From NCBI GenBank assembly GCA_948434855.1, contig CAOJFR010000001.1, forward strand, positions 1 through 64,000: a stretch of 64,000 bases of DNA. The letters run 5' to 3'. The notes under the pieces are model-generated. The model was not told where the DNA came from. It worked only from the letters and a program-made list of their open reading frames with translations, and made no database searches. The translations under genes were made by a program, and so were the position numbers. The DNA comes from an uncultured Clostridia bacterium. GTDB lineage: Bacteria; Bacillota; Clostridia; Christensenellales; UBA1242. Each line of letters opens with the position of its first letter. The first letter of the stretch is position 1. Shown here in pieces: positions 24,261 through 32,892 of the stretch.

Positions 24261-26171
24261 ATGAAAATTCAGTTAAGAGATGAAATAAGAGAGTTTGAAA
24301 GGGGAACAACAACTGCAGAAATTGCAGCATCAATTTCAGAGGGGCTTTCAAGGGTTGCAGTGTGTGGAAAGGTTAATGATGAGTTAATAGACCTAAACCT
24401 TCCAATAGAAGAGGATTGCAAGCTAGAAATAATCACAACAAAATCACCAGAATATCAAGAGGTGTTAAGGCATTCGTGTGCCCATGTTTTGGCGCAGGCG
24501 GTTAAAACTCTATATCCTAATGCAAAGTGTTGGGTTGGTCCAGCAACCAAAGATGGCTTTTATTATGACTTTGATTTCAAAACACCAATCACAAACGAAG
24601 ACCTTTCAGTGATTGAAAATGAGATGAATAAAATAATAAAGGCAAATTTTGATATTGTTCGCAAAGAGGTTTCAAAAGACGAAGCACTAATCATCATGAA
24701 AAAGGCAAAAGAAAGCTATAAGGTAGAGCTTATAGAGGCAATACCAAATGATGAAAAAATCACAACCTACACTCAGGGCGAATATACAGAAGTTTGCAGG
24801 GGTCCACACATCAAATCAACTGGCATGATAAAGGCGTTTAAACTTACCAAAATTTCAGGAGCATATTTAAAGGGCGATAGCAAAAATAAAATGCTCACCA
24901 GAATTTATGGTGTTGTGTTTGACAAAAAGAGTGAAATGGATGAATATTTCAAAAACCTTGAAGAGGCAATGAAAAGAGACCACAGAAAGCTTGGCAGAGA
25001 GCTAGAACTGTTTTTCTTTGATGAAACCGCACCAGGCATGGCATATTGGCTTCCAAAGGGTTTCACAATGCTAAACACTCTCATTGATTTTTGGAGAGCG
25101 TTGCATAAAAAACAGGGCTATCAAGAGTTTACTGCACCACAGGTAAATTCAAGCGTGCTTTGGAGAACCTCTGGTCACTGGGATCATTACAAAGAAGATA
25201 TGTTTGTGCTAACCGATGCCGATGGCAATGAGCAAGCGCTAAAGCCAATGAGTTGTCCAAACTCAATCAAAATATATCAAACAAAGGTAAGAAGCTATAA
25301 AGACCTGCCACTCAGGTTCAATGATATTGATGTAATTCACAGAAATGAAAAATCAGGTCAGTTAAATGGCTTGTTCAGGGTAAGAATGTTCCGCCAAGAT
25401 GATTCTCACAACTTTGTTCGTGCAGACCAAATTGGCAGCGAAATTAAACAGATATTAGATATAGCAAAACAAATATATAATGTATTTGGCATTCCATATG
25501 AACTAACTCTTTCAACCAGACCAAATGACTTCATGGGTGAAATTGAAACATGGAATCAGGCAGAGTCAGAACTTAAAGATGTGCTTAACGGAATTTGCGG
25601 CGAGGGCAAATATAGAATAAACGAGGGTGACGGCGCATTCTATGGTCCAAAGATAGACATAAAAATGAAAGATTGTTTAGGAAGAGAGTGGCAAACAGGA
25701 ACAATTCAGGTAGACTTCCAGCTTCCAGAAAGGTTTGATTTAACTTATGTTGATAGTGATGGCAGCAAAAAGCGACCAATTATGATTCATAGGGCAATAC
25801 TTGGCTCGTTTGAAAGATTTATTGGCATAATAACAGAGCATTTTGCAGGGGCATTCCCAGCATGGCTAAGTCCAGTTCAAGTTAAAGTTATTCCAGTTTC
25901 AGAAAAATCAAATGAATATGCAAAAGAGATTGCAGACAAACTTGATGCACAAAACATTAGGGTTGAAACTGATAATTCAAATGAAAGAATTGGTTATAAA
26001 ATCAGAACTGCTCAATTAGAAAAAGTGCCATACATGATGATTTTGGGTGAAGCCGAGGCAACAGAGGGCAAGGTATCGCTCAGAAAACGTAATGGCGAAG
26101 AAATAAAAGACCTAAGCTATAACGAAGCTCTTTCAATGATAAAGAAAGACATTGATGAAAAACAAGTTTAA
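24261..26171 (+). CDS. thrS: Threonyl-tRNA synthetase (636 aa)
   Basis: Class II synthetase charging tRNA-Thr. TGS domain at 1-60, editing domain with HSCAHVLAQA (zinc/editing motif), SAD domain, catalytic core with RTSGHWDHYKEDMF, KPMSCPNSIKIY, FRVRMFRQDDSHNF and IHRAILGSFERFIG, and C-terminal anticodon-binding domain. The start at 24261 has AAGGAGAATATC; an upstream in-frame GTG (24201) has no ribosome-binding site. Controlled by the T-box before it. Confidence 0.96.
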   Translation: MKIQLRDEIREFERGTTTAEIAASISEGLSRVAVCGKVNDELIDLNLPIEEDCKLEIITTKSPEYQEVLRHSCAHVLAQAVKTLYPNAKCWVGPATKDGFYYDFDFKTPITNEDLSVIENEMNKIIKANFDIVRKEVSKDEALIIMKKAKESYKVELIEAIPNDEKITTYTQGEYTEVCRGPHIKSTGMIKAFKLTKISGAYLKGDSKNKMLTRIYGVVFDKKSEMDEYFKNLEEAMKRDHRKLGRELELFFFDETAPGMAYWLPKGFTMLNTLIDFWRALHKKQGYQEFTAPQVNSSVLWRTSGHWDHYKEDMFVLTDADGNEQALKPMSCPNSIKIYQTKVRSYKDLPLRFNDIDVIHRNEKSGQLNGLFRVRMFRQDDSHNFVRADQIGSEIKQILDIAKQIYNVFGIPYELTLSTRPNDFMGEIETWNQAESELKDVLNGICGEGKYRINEGDGAFYGPKIDIKMKDCLGREWQTGTIQVDFQLPERFDLTYVDSDGSKKRPIMIHRAILGSFERFIGIITEHFAGAFPAWLSPVQVKVIPVSEKSNEYAKEIADKLDAQNIRVETDNSNERIGYKIRTAQLEKVPYMMILGEAEATEGKVSLRKRNGEEIKDLSYNEALSMIKKDIDEKQV

Positions 26172-26182
26172 AATCTTTCAAC

Positions 26183-26303
26183 TTGTCATAAAAATGTTAT
26201 AAACTTGTTATAAAGATGTTATAAACTTGTTATAAAGTTGTTATATTCTTGTCATAAAAATGTTATAAACTTGTTATATTTTTGTTATAAAAATGTTATA
26301 TTT
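26183..26303. repeat. Array of eleven 11-bp repeats upstream of the infC promoter
   Basis: Eleven units without gaps, each a variant of TTGTTATAAAN or ATGTTATAAAN (two have TTGTCATAAAA, three end in TATTN). The period of 11 is near one DNA turn, so the TATAA tracts face one side of the helix. The array begins 12 bases after the thrS stop and ends 48 bases before the -35 box of infC. It has no CRISPR-like spacers. Function unknown; a bent or protein-binding UP-like region, or a transcription-ending slippery zone, are possible. Confidence 0.85.
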
Positions 26304-26350
26304 TTTGTTAATATGGGTGATAAAAGTCCCAAAAAATATGGTTTAAACGG

Positions 26351-26379
26351 TTGACAGTAACAAATTTTTATGTTATTAT
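26351..26379 (+). promoter_or_regulatory. Promoter of infC-rpmI-rplT
   Basis: TTGACA (26351-26356), 17-base spacer, TATTAT (26374-26379). Confidence 0.75.
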
Positions 26380-26385
26380 ACCCAT

Positions 26386-26589
26386 GTTTATTGAAGAGAA
26401 AGATCACTTTCCACCAAACGAATGAAAGATTTTGTTTGAGTTAATATAATAAAATGTTCCCAAAATATCGGCACAAAATGGGTTTAAACTGTTTTTGTGC
26501 AACATAATTTGGACTTATTATATGTGAGTGGATTTTCTTTGAAATAACCACTCATTTTTTTGAGTAAAAATAAAATTTTTAGGAGATTT
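26386..26589 (+). promoter_or_regulatory. L20-type attenuator leader of infC
   Basis: A leader of about 200 bases. A hairpin GCACAAAA (26470-26477) / TTTTGTGC (26492-26499) precedes a terminator-like hairpin with T run (26526-26561). In Bacillus, ribosomal protein L20, the product of the third gene of this operon, binds such a leader and causes early termination. The position and the terminator support the same scheme here; I did not prove the L20-binding fold. Confidence 0.6.
26526..26561 (+). terminator. Attenuator terminator in the infC leader
   Basis: GAGTGG-ATTT, loop, AAAT-AA-CCACTC, then A and seven T. The infC ribosome-binding site follows about 20 bases later. Confidence 0.7.
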
Positions 26590-27114
26590 ATGGCAGTTAA
26601 ACACGAAACACAAATCAATTCAGAAATTCGTGACCCAGAAGTAAGAGTAGTTGGAAAAGATGGCGAACAACTCGGCATCATGAGCTCTAGGGCAGCAAAC
26701 GAGCTTGCTGAAAAAGAGGGTTTAGACCTCGTTAAAATTTCACCAAGTGCTGTTCCACCAGTTTGCAAAATCATGGACTATGGCAAATATGTTTTTGATA
26801 AAGCAAAAAAAGAAAAAGAGCAACGCAAAAATCAAAAGATTGTAGCTTTAAAAGAAGTTCAGCTTTCAATGACAATAGAGCAACATGATATTGATATTAA
26901 GGCAAAAAGTGCAACAAAGTTTTTGCTAAATGGCGATAAAGTTAAGGTTTCTATCAGAATGAGCGGCAGACAGCAGGCTTATAGTGATAGAGGCATTGAA
27001 ACAGAAAATGCTTTTGCAGAAAGTCTTTCAGAAATTGCAGTGATTGAAAAACCAGCCAAGGTTGAGGGCAGACATATCATTATGATACTTGCTCCAAAAA
27101 ATGCAAAAAAATAG
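26590..27114 (+). CDS. infC: Translation initiation factor IF-3 (174 aa)
   Basis: Binds the 30S subunit and checks start codon selection. N domain begins VKHETQINSEIRDPEVRVVG and GEQLGIMSSRAANELAEK; linker is lysine-rich; C domain has IDIKAKSATKFLLNGDKVKVSIRMSGRQQ. The ATG start at 26590 has TTTTTAGGAGATTT; an upstream in-frame start at 26560 lies inside the terminator and is unlikely. First gene of the infC-rpmI-rplT operon. Confidence 0.95.
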   Translation: MAVKHETQINSEIRDPEVRVVGKDGEQLGIMSSRAANELAEKEGLDLVKISPSAVPPVCKIMDYGKYVFDKAKKEKEQRKNQKIVALKEVQLSMTIEQHDIDIKAKSATKFLLNGDKVKVSIRMSGRQQAYSDRGIETENAFAESLSEIAVIEKPAKVEGRHIIMILAPKNAKK

Positions 27115-27158
27115 AACCATAAACTTCAAAAAACAAAGGTTATAGGAGGAAAATTATT

Positions 27159-27359
27159 ATGCCAAAACAAAAAAATAGCAGTGCCGCAAAAAAGAGATTT
27201 GTAGTAACACCAAGCGGCAAAGTAAAAAGAGGTCATCAAAATAAAAGACATCTTTTGTCAACAAAAGAAACCGGCAGAAAGAGAAATCTTCGCAGAGGTG
27301 CTTATGTTGAAGGAAAGCAAGTTAAAACCGTTAAGGTGCTTGTAGGAAATCAGGACTAA
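27159..27359 (+). CDS. rpmI: Ribosomal protein L35 (66 aa)
   Basis: Basic 50S protein; [40 protein letters not shown] and the length are typical. Ribosome-binding site ATAGGAGGAAA. Between infC and rplT in the usual order. Confidence 0.96.
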   Translation: MPKQKNSSAAKKRFVVTPSGKVKRGHQNKRHLLSTKETGRKRNLRRGAYVEGKQVKTVKVLVGNQD

Positions 27360-27377
27360 TAGGGAGGAAGGACAGTT

Positions 27378-27740
27378 ATGAGAATTAAAAGAAGTGTAAA
27401 CGCTCACAAAAAAAGAGTTAAAGTTTTAAAAGCAGCAAAAGGCTACTATGGTTCAAAGAGCAAACTATACAGAGTTGCAAATGAAGCCGTTATGAAGAGT
27501 GGCAACTATGCATACATTGGCAGAAGAAACAAAAAGAGAGACTTTAGAAGACTTTGGAATGCAAGAATTAATGCAGAAGCAAGAGTTAATGGTCTTTCAT
27601 ACAGCAATCTTATTCATGGCTTAAAGCTTGCAAACAACGAACTTAACAGAAAAGTTCTTGCAGACCTTGCAGTTTCTGACAAAGCAGCTTTTGCTAAGGT
27701 TTGTGAAGTTGCTAAGTCAGCACTTTCAGCAGCAAAATAG
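27378..27740 (+). CDS. rplT: Ribosomal protein L20 (120 aa)
   Basis: 50S assembly protein and likely repressor of its own operon through the infC leader. [38 protein letters not shown] and [21 protein letters not shown] are family signatures. Ribosome-binding site GGGAGGAAGG. Followed by a terminator. Confidence 0.96.
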   Translation: MRIKRSVNAHKKRVKVLKAAKGYYGSKSKLYRVANEAVMKSGNYAYIGRRNKKRDFRRLWNARINAEARVNGLSYSNLIHGLKLANNELNRKVLADLAVSDKAAFAKVCEVAKSALSAAK

Positions 27741-27750
27741 TTAAAATCAA

Positions 27751-27780
27751 GGCTTAATACTTTGTATTAAGTCTTTTTTA
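27751..27780 (+). terminator. Terminator of infC-rpmI-rplT
   Basis: GGCTTAATAC, TTT loop, GTATTAAGTC, T run. Confidence 0.75.
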
Positions 27781-27860
27781 TGATACATTATAATTAAATA
27801 TATAGATTTTTGCTTTGCAGTGGTAGGGCAAAAAGAGAAAAAATCGTAAATGGAGTGCAT

Positions 27861-28634
27861 ATGAACGGAGAAATTATTTCAAGCACCGATAACCCAATGA
27901 TTAAGGAAGCCAGAAGCCTTAATGATAAAAAGTTTAGGCGTTTTCATGGCAAATTTTTGATTGATGGTGAAAAACTTGTTTATGAAGCAGTTTGTGGAGC
28001 AGCTGAAATTGACAAGCTTTTTGTTGATGCAGAAAAAATGTCAGAATTTGGATATATTCTTGAGCGTTTTGATGGCAAACTTGTTCCAGTTACCAAAAAG
28101 GTTATAAATAGCATTTCAGAAAATGTTACACCTCAGGGCATAATTGCAGAGGTATTTATGAGAGAGACTGGAGAATTTCAGCCAGAAAAGGGTCAGCCAA
28201 TTTTAATTTGTGATAGGATTCAAGACCCCGGAAATTTGGGAACCATTATTAGAACAGCATCAGCAACTGGCTTTGAAACGATTGTTTTAATAGACACAGC
28301 CGATGCATATTCTCCAAAGGTTATCAGAAGTTCAAGTGGCGGAATTTTATATACAGACATTTTCCGCATGAGCGAAAAGGAAATTATTTCATATTGCGAG
28401 AAAAATGAAGTTCCTATTTTGGTGGCAGACATGGGCGGGGTTAATGTTTTTAATGCAGAAATTGCATCCAAAAATTTTGCGCTGGTTATTGGCAATGAAG
28501 GGCAAGGCGTTAGCGAGTCTTTTAAAGAGATTGGCAGAAGCATAGCTCTTCCAATGAAAAGTCAAATGGAGTCACTTAATGCAGGAGTTTCAGCCAGTGT
28601 TCTTATGTATATATTGCTAGGCAAGTCAATTTAA
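27861..28634 (+). CDS. TrmH/SpoU family 23S rRNA methyltransferase (257 aa)
   Basis: RNA 2'-O-methyltransferase of the SPOUT class. N-terminal substrate-binding domain (SSTDNPMIKEARSLNDKKFR...FLIDGEKLVYEA), then the SpoU motifs: DRIQDPGNLGTIIRTASATGF, IGNEGQGVSE and LPMKSQMESLNAGVSASVLMY. Resembles RlmB-like proteins commonly found after rplT; the target base is not known. Start at 27861 has a TGGAGTG site; an upstream in-frame start (27810) would add 17 unrelated residues. Confidence 0.88.
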   Translation: MNGEIISSTDNPMIKEARSLNDKKFRRFHGKFLIDGEKLVYEAVCGAAEIDKLFVDAEKMSEFGYILERFDGKLVPVTKKVINSISENVTPQGIIAEVFMRETGEFQPEKGQPILICDRIQDPGNLGTIIRTASATGFETIVLIDTADAYSPKVIRSSSGGILYTDIFRMSEKEIISYCEKNEVPILVADMGGVNVFNAEIASKNFALVIGNEGQGVSESFKEIGRSIALPMKSQMESLNAGVSASVLMYILLGKSI

Positions 28635-28717
28635 TTTGAAATTTGCCAAAAAAATTATTTGCCAAAAATGGTATTATTAATTATAATGAAAAAGTAAATT
28701 AAAACTCGGAGGATTTT

Positions 28718-29449
28718 ATGAGCGGACACTCAAAATGGCACAATATTCAAGCAACAAAAAATAAGGCAGATGCTGCAAGAGGCAAAATTTTCACAAAAAT
28801 CGGACGTGAGATTGCAGTTGCAGTTAAGCTTGGTGGGGCAGACCCAAACATAAACAACAAACTTTATGATGTTATTCAAAAGGCTAAGCAAAACAACATG
28901 CCAAATGAAAACATTCAAAGGTCAATTAAAAAGGCAGCAGGTGGCGAGGACGGTGGAAACTATGATAGCATCACATATGAAGGCTATGGCAGTCATGGCG
29001 TTGCGTTTATTGTTGAGTGCTTAACAGACAACAGAAACAGAACCGCAGCAGATGTTCGTCATTTGTTTGATAAATATGGTGGAAGTCTTGGCACAGCAGG
29101 CAGCGTGACATATATGTTTGATTATAAGGGCATTATTGTTATTGAAAAGTCAAAGGCAAGTGAAGATGAGGTTATGATGCTTGCTCTAGACAGCGGAGCT
29201 GATGATGTTTCAAATGAAGAAGATTATTATGAAATTGTAACAAAACCAGAAATGCTTCACACAGTTGCAAAAGCTTTTGAAGACGCTGGGCTAGAGGTTG
29301 CTTCAAGCGAAGTTAACTATGTTCCTCAAAATGAAATTGAACTTGACAAAGATGCTGCTGTATCAATCAGCAAGCTTGTTGTTGCGCTTGAAGACCTAGA
29401 TGATGTTCAAAACGTTTATACAAACGCAAATTTAGACTTTTTGGACTAA
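28718..29449 (+). CDS. YebC/PmpR family (TACO1-like) protein (243 aa)
   Basis: Opening SGHSKWHNIQATKNKADAA, GKIFTKIGREI and the DNRNRTAADVRHLFDKYGG motif define the YebC family. These proteins were annotated as transcription regulators; some are now known to help ribosomes on proline-rich stretches. Which applies here cannot be told. Ribosome-binding site CGGAGGA. Standing alone, followed by two hairpins. Confidence 0.93.
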   Translation: MSGHSKWHNIQATKNKADAARGKIFTKIGREIAVAVKLGGADPNINNKLYDVIQKAKQNNMPNENIQRSIKKAAGGEDGGNYDSITYEGYGSHGVAFIVECLTDNRNRTAADVRHLFDKYGGSLGTAGSVTYMFDYKGIIVIEKSKASEDEVMMLALDSGADDVSNEEDYYEIVTKPEMLHTVAKAFEDAGLEVASSEVNYVPQNEIELDKDAAVSISKLVVALEDLDDVQNVYTNANLDFLD

Positions 29450-29535
29450 TTTGCAGCTAAATTTATAAAAATACACTAAAACTAAGTGTTTTATAACATT
29501 TAATTTATAATGCTAATAAATAGTTGTTATAAACC

Positions 29536-29572
29536 AAAGATGGTTGTCTTATTGACAACCATCTTTTATTAT
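29536..29572 (+). terminator. Terminator after the YebC family gene
   Basis: AAAGATGGTTGTC, loop, GACAACCATCTTT, T run. Confidence 0.8.
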
Positions 29573-29631
29573 ATTAAAATAAATAAGGTTTAAATGTAGA
29601 TATATTTTTGCATTTAAGCTGGAGAAATTTA

Positions 29632-29838
29632 ATGAATGATAAAACAAAACTTGAACTAGCAAAGGATATAATTGCAACCTATGTTGCAAAAACAGCCAAG
29701 TTGTTAGATTTTGATTTGAATAACGATGAACTAAAAGAACTTTTATTGTTAAAAGAAGAAGTTGATAGAAATAATCTTGAAGCAATTAACTATGTTTTGG
29801 GTCTATCAGATTTAGGAGAAATAACAAAAAATGACTAA
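29632..29838 (+). CDS. Small antitoxin-like protein partnered with a zeta toxin (68 aa)
   Basis: A small, acidic, all-helical protein (MNDKTKLELAKDIIATYVAK...LLLLKEEVDRNN). It has no clear family of its own, but it is directly upstream of, and overlaps by 8 bases, a zeta-type toxin gene, as antitoxins of the epsilon/PezA kind do. The start at 29632 has TGGAGAAATTTA. It lacks an HTH domain, so it is closer to epsilon-type than to PezA. The antitoxin role is inferred from its position. Confidence 0.65.
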   Translation: MNDKTKLELAKDIIATYVAKTAKLLDFDLNNDELKELLLLKEEVDRNNLEAINYVLGLSDLGEITKND

Positions 29839-30760
29839 AGAAGAAGTATTAAAACTATATAAAATTTCTGATGAAGAAATTAATGCCATTGCTCAAAAAG
29901 TTGAAAAACTTTATACTTATGGCAAAAGTCCAGTGGAAAATCCAACTTGTGTTATTGTTGGCGGTCAATGTGGTTCAGGAAAGAGTGGCTTAATGGCATA
30001 TTCTGGTAAAATGTTTCCTGACTATAATGTGATTTTGCTTGAAGATGATGGCTTAAGAAAATATTTTCCAAATGAAGAGCAAATTTCTCAAGAATATCCA
30101 AATGAATATATTGCAATCACAAACCAACTTACAAATAAATTAACAAGTTATTTATTTAACAAACTTGCAAGTGAACATTATAATTTGGTTTTTCATCAAA
30201 CTCTAAAAAATAATCGTATTGTTGATGAAGGCATGGAAATGCTTTTAAATAATGGGTATTATCTTATTGTTAGGGGTTTGGCAGTTTCTGAATATGAAAG
30301 CAGAATGTCAATGATTGAAAGGTGTCTTAAACAAAAAGAATTAACAGGTTATTATAGATATGTTACTGTTGATGACCATAATAACACATATAATGGGATG
30401 CCAATGACAATAGAATATATTGAAAATAGTGAAAAATATGATGTGCTTGAAATCTTTAAAAGAGGCAAAAATATTGATGAGCCTGAACTAATTTATAGAA
30501 AAGCAAAAAAGTGTGCAAGTAAATATAATTTAAATGAAGAAGTTGTAAACTTAGGTGTGTATAATAGGGAGAAATATGCATTTAAAAGTGCAAAAGATGC
30601 CTTGCTTAATGCAAGAGAACAGGATGCCTCTTTATTTTTAGAAAATTACGATTCAAGAATGAATTCAGTTTTAAATAACAGCAACCTAACCCCAGTTTTA
30701 AGTGAACAAGCAAAAGAATTGCAAGATTTAGTTAGCAAGACAACACAATTTGGGGAATAA
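29831..30760 (+). CDS. Zeta-toxin family kinase (309 aa)
   Basis: Zeta/PezT-type toxin. In known members it phosphorylates UDP-N-acetylglucosamine and blocks cell-wall synthesis. Walker A GGQCGSGKSG near residues 44-53, the acidic substrate-binding residues in LLEDDGLRKYFP, FHQTLKN, then VRGLAVSEYESRMSMIERC and YYRYV with the expected arginines. After the kinase core are about 70 helical residues. The gene lies in a chromosomal setting among housekeeping genes, with a terminator on each side, so it looks like a single acquired module. Confidence 0.85.
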   Translation: MTKEEVLKLYKISDEEINAIAQKVEKLYTYGKSPVENPTCVIVGGQCGSGKSGLMAYSGKMFPDYNVILLEDDGLRKYFPNEEQISQEYPNEYIAITNQLTNKLTSYLFNKLASEHYNLVFHQTLKNNRIVDEGMEMLLNNGYYLIVRGLAVSEYESRMSMIERCLKQKELTGYYRYVTVDDHNNTYNGMPMTIEYIENSEKYDVLEIFKRGKNIDEPELIYRKAKKCASKYNLNEEVVNLGVYNREKYAFKSAKDALLNAREQDASLFLENYDSRMNSVLNNSNLTPVLSEQAKELQDLVSKTTQFGE

Positions 30761-30799
30761 AAATAACAAATAGCTTTTATTGCTATTTGTTATTTTTTT
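30761..30799. terminator. Bidirectional terminator between the zeta toxin and the TIM-barrel gene
   Basis: AAATAACAAATAGC, loop, GCTATTTGTTATTT and T run; overlaps the end of the minus-strand gene. Confidence 0.75.
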
Positions 30800-31625
30800 G
30801 ATAATTTTTTATCATTTCTGCAAGCTTTACTGCACTTTTATTTGCACGGCTTAGAAATTCTTCAATGCTTGTATTTTCATAAATTTGTGGTCCACCATTG
30901 CCAACTTTGTGGATTTCAAGCATAACAGAGTTGTTATATCCTGTTTCAGCAATTTTTTTGCAGACTTTTTCATAGTCAATTTTTCCGTCAAAAGGAAGTC
31001 TGTGCAAATCTCTGGTATGGTCAAAACCTTCACTCCAGTCCATTAAATTGTCGTGCAAATGAACAGCCAAAAGTCTGTCGCCATAGTCAGCCAAAATATC
31101 ATAATCAGGGTAGTATAAATTATGGTGACCAGCATCATAACAAAAGCCAAGATTGTCAGACTTAATATTATCTAAAATAAATTTCATTTGAACAAGCCCT
31201 GACTTATCTAGATTTTCAACGGCTAGTTTAACATTGCATTCTTCAGCTTTTTTAACGAGCTTTTTAATTCCTTCAAGTGCAAAGTCGCTTGGCTTAAGTG
31301 CAATTCTTGATGGTGCACCCTCTGTTGCGTGAAAAACAGCAATAGGAATGTTATATTTTGAGCAAACCTCAATTTCATGAAAAAGCTTTTTCATGTAGTT
31401 GTCATTGCATTCGCCCTTTGCCCATAAAATGTTAGATTCTCTTCCAGACAGGTGAACAAAAGGAATTTTTAGACCATATTTTTTTGCATCAATAACTGAC
31501 TGCTCAACATTTCCAAGCTTAAATGCAATCATAAGGTTATCAAAACCAAATTTTTTCACATTTTCACAAATTTCACAATAATCTTTTCCGCATTCATTAT
31601 TTGAACTTATTCCAATTTCTAACAT
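30783..31625 (-). CDS. Sugar phosphate isomerase/epimerase-like TIM-barrel protein (280 aa)
   Basis: AP-endonuclease family 2 / xylose isomerase-like TIM barrel. Metal-site pieces: AVENLDKSG (Glu), FCYDAGHHNLY (Asp, His), VHLHDNLMD (His) and MLEIHKVG (Glu). The substrate is unknown; members isomerise or epimerise keto-sugars. The start at 31625 is chosen because AGAGG lies 5 bases upstream; a GTG at 31631 is inside that site. Single gene, opposite to its neighbours. Confidence 0.75.
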   Translation of the reverse strand: MLEIGISSNNECGKDYCEICENVKKFGFDNLMIAFKLGNVEQSVIDAKKYGLKIPFVHLSGRESNILWAKGECNDNYMKKLFHEIEVCSKYNIPIAVFHATEGAPSRIALKPSDFALEGIKKLVKKAEECNVKLAVENLDKSGLVQMKFILDNIKSDNLGFCYDAGHHNLYYPDYDILADYGDRLLAVHLHDNLMDWSEGFDHTRDLHRLPFDGKIDYEKVCKKIAETGYNNSVMLEIHKVGNGGPQIYENTSIEEFLSRANKSAVKLAEMIKNYQKNNK

Positions 31626-31681
31626 AAACACCTCTATAAAGCATTATATCACAGATTTTTTGATAATCAAATTACTTTTTA

Positions 31682-31710
31682 TTGACTTTGAAAAAAATTA
31701 TAGTTAAAGT
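31682..31710 (+). promoter_or_regulatory. Promoter of the ruvCAB-queA-tgt operon
   Basis: TTGACT (31682-31687), 17-base spacer, TAAAGT (31705-31710). The ATG of ruvC is only 7 bases on and has no ribosome-binding site, so the message is probably leaderless. Confidence 0.55.
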
Positions 31711-31716
31711 ATTATT

Positions 31717-32280
31717 ATGGTAATTCTAGGAATAGACCCTGGCTATGCAATTGTGGGCTATGGCGTTATTGAAAAGGATGTAAGGGGAAATTGCAGAGTT
31801 TTGGATTATGGTGCAATTAACACTCCTAAAGAAGAGGATTTTCCTGTGCGTCTTGCAATGATTGCAGACGGCATGAAGGCACTAATTAACAGGTTTAAGC
31901 CGGACGCCGTTGCTGTTGAAGAATTATTTTTTAATCAAAACATCACAACTGGCATTGCAGTTGCAGAGGCAAGGGGTGTTATCTTGTGTTCGGCAATTCA
32001 GGCGGTTCCAATGGTTTATGAATTTACGCCAATGCAGATTAAGCTTTCAATTACGGGGTTTGGCAAGGCAGACAAAAAGCAGGTTCAGTTTATGACAAAA
32101 TCGCTTTTGGGGCTAAAGTCTGTGCCAAAGCCAGATGATGCTGCTGACGCACTTGCTGTTGCACTTACTCTTGCACAAACAAACACCAAACTTAAAGATT
32201 CTGAAGTTAAAATTTATACAAACAACAATCTGAAAAAGTCCGACATGGGCGAAATATTTAAGGGGAAAGGCAAAAAATGA
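31717..32280 (+). CDS. ruvC: Holliday junction resolvase RuvC (187 aa)
   Basis: Cuts four-way junctions at symmetric sites. Catalytic acids: Asp in GIDPGYAIVGYG, Glu in VEELFFNQN, and the pair in PDDAADALAVAL. Length is slightly above the family norm owing to a lysine-rich tail. Overlaps ruvA by 4 bases (ATGA). First gene of the operon. Confidence 0.95.
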   Translation: MVILGIDPGYAIVGYGVIEKDVRGNCRVLDYGAINTPKEEDFPVRLAMIADGMKALINRFKPDAVAVEELFFNQNITTGIAVAEARGVILCSAIQAVPMVYEFTPMQIKLSITGFGKADKKQVQFMTKSLLGLKSVPKPDDAADALAVALTLAQTNTKLKDSEVKIYTNNNLKKSDMGEIFKGKGKK

Positions 32281-32885
32281 TTTATTCATTGACGGGAAAA
32301 GTTTTTAAAATAGATGATAATACCATTGCTGTTGATACTGGCAGCATGGCTTTTGAGGTGATTTGTTCATCATTTTCGGTTTTTGAGCTTGCAGGAAAGT
32401 CAGAAATTCAGACAGTTTTAACATATTTACAAGTAAGGGAAGATGCAATGTGCTTATATGGTTTTGCAAGCAAAAAAGAAAAATTGCTTTTCAATGACCT
32501 TATTTCAGTTTCTGGAGTGGGGCCAAAAATGGCAATAACAATTCTCTCTGGGCTTCCAGTAGACGACCTTGTTAGAGCAATTTCTGCATCTGATGTTAAA
32601 ACTCTCACTTCAATAAAAGGCTTTGGCAAAAAAACCGCAGAAAATGTTGTGCTTCAACTGCATTCACGCTTTGGCGGCTCTGATGCACTGGAAAGCTTGG
32701 TTTCTGGTGACACAACTGCTGTTTCTGGAAAACAAGTGCTTTCAAAAGAAATTGAAGAGGCTGCAGAGGTGTTGGCAAATGCAGGTATTCAAAAAATGAA
32801 AGCAATAGAAATTGCAAAATTTAACTTTGTTTCAGGAATGACAGCAGAAGAGCTTGTTGTTGCATGTTTTAAAAATTTAAGGTAG
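32277..32885 (+). CDS. ruvA: Holliday junction DNA helicase subunit RuvA (202 aa)
   Basis: Tetramer that holds the junction and loads RuvB. OB fold at the N-terminus ([18 protein letters not shown]), two HhH motifs ([18 protein letters not shown] and [17 protein letters not shown]) and the C-terminal RuvB-contacting domain. Eight bases before ruvB. Confidence 0.95.
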   Translation: MIYSLTGKVFKIDDNTIAVDTGSMAFEVICSSFSVFELAGKSEIQTVLTYLQVREDAMCLYGFASKKEKLLFNDLISVSGVGPKMAITILSGLPVDDLVRAISASDVKTLTSIKGFGKKTAENVVLQLHSRFGGSDALESLVSGDTTAVSGKQVLSKEIEEAAEVLANAGIQKMKAIEIAKFNFVSGMTAEELVVACFKNLR

Positions 32886-32892
32886 GTGGCTC

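Larger units (their letters stand above)
26172..26589. other. Region between thrS and infC
   Basis: No gene in 418 bases. In order: an array of eleven 11-base repeats (26183-26303), the infC promoter (26351-26379), and a structured leader of about 200 bases with a terminator (26526-26561). Details are in separate entries. Confidence 0.8.

Noticed and set aside
26183..26303. CRISPR array
   Set aside because: The units are 11 bases and directly joined, with no spacers, and no cas gene is in the window.
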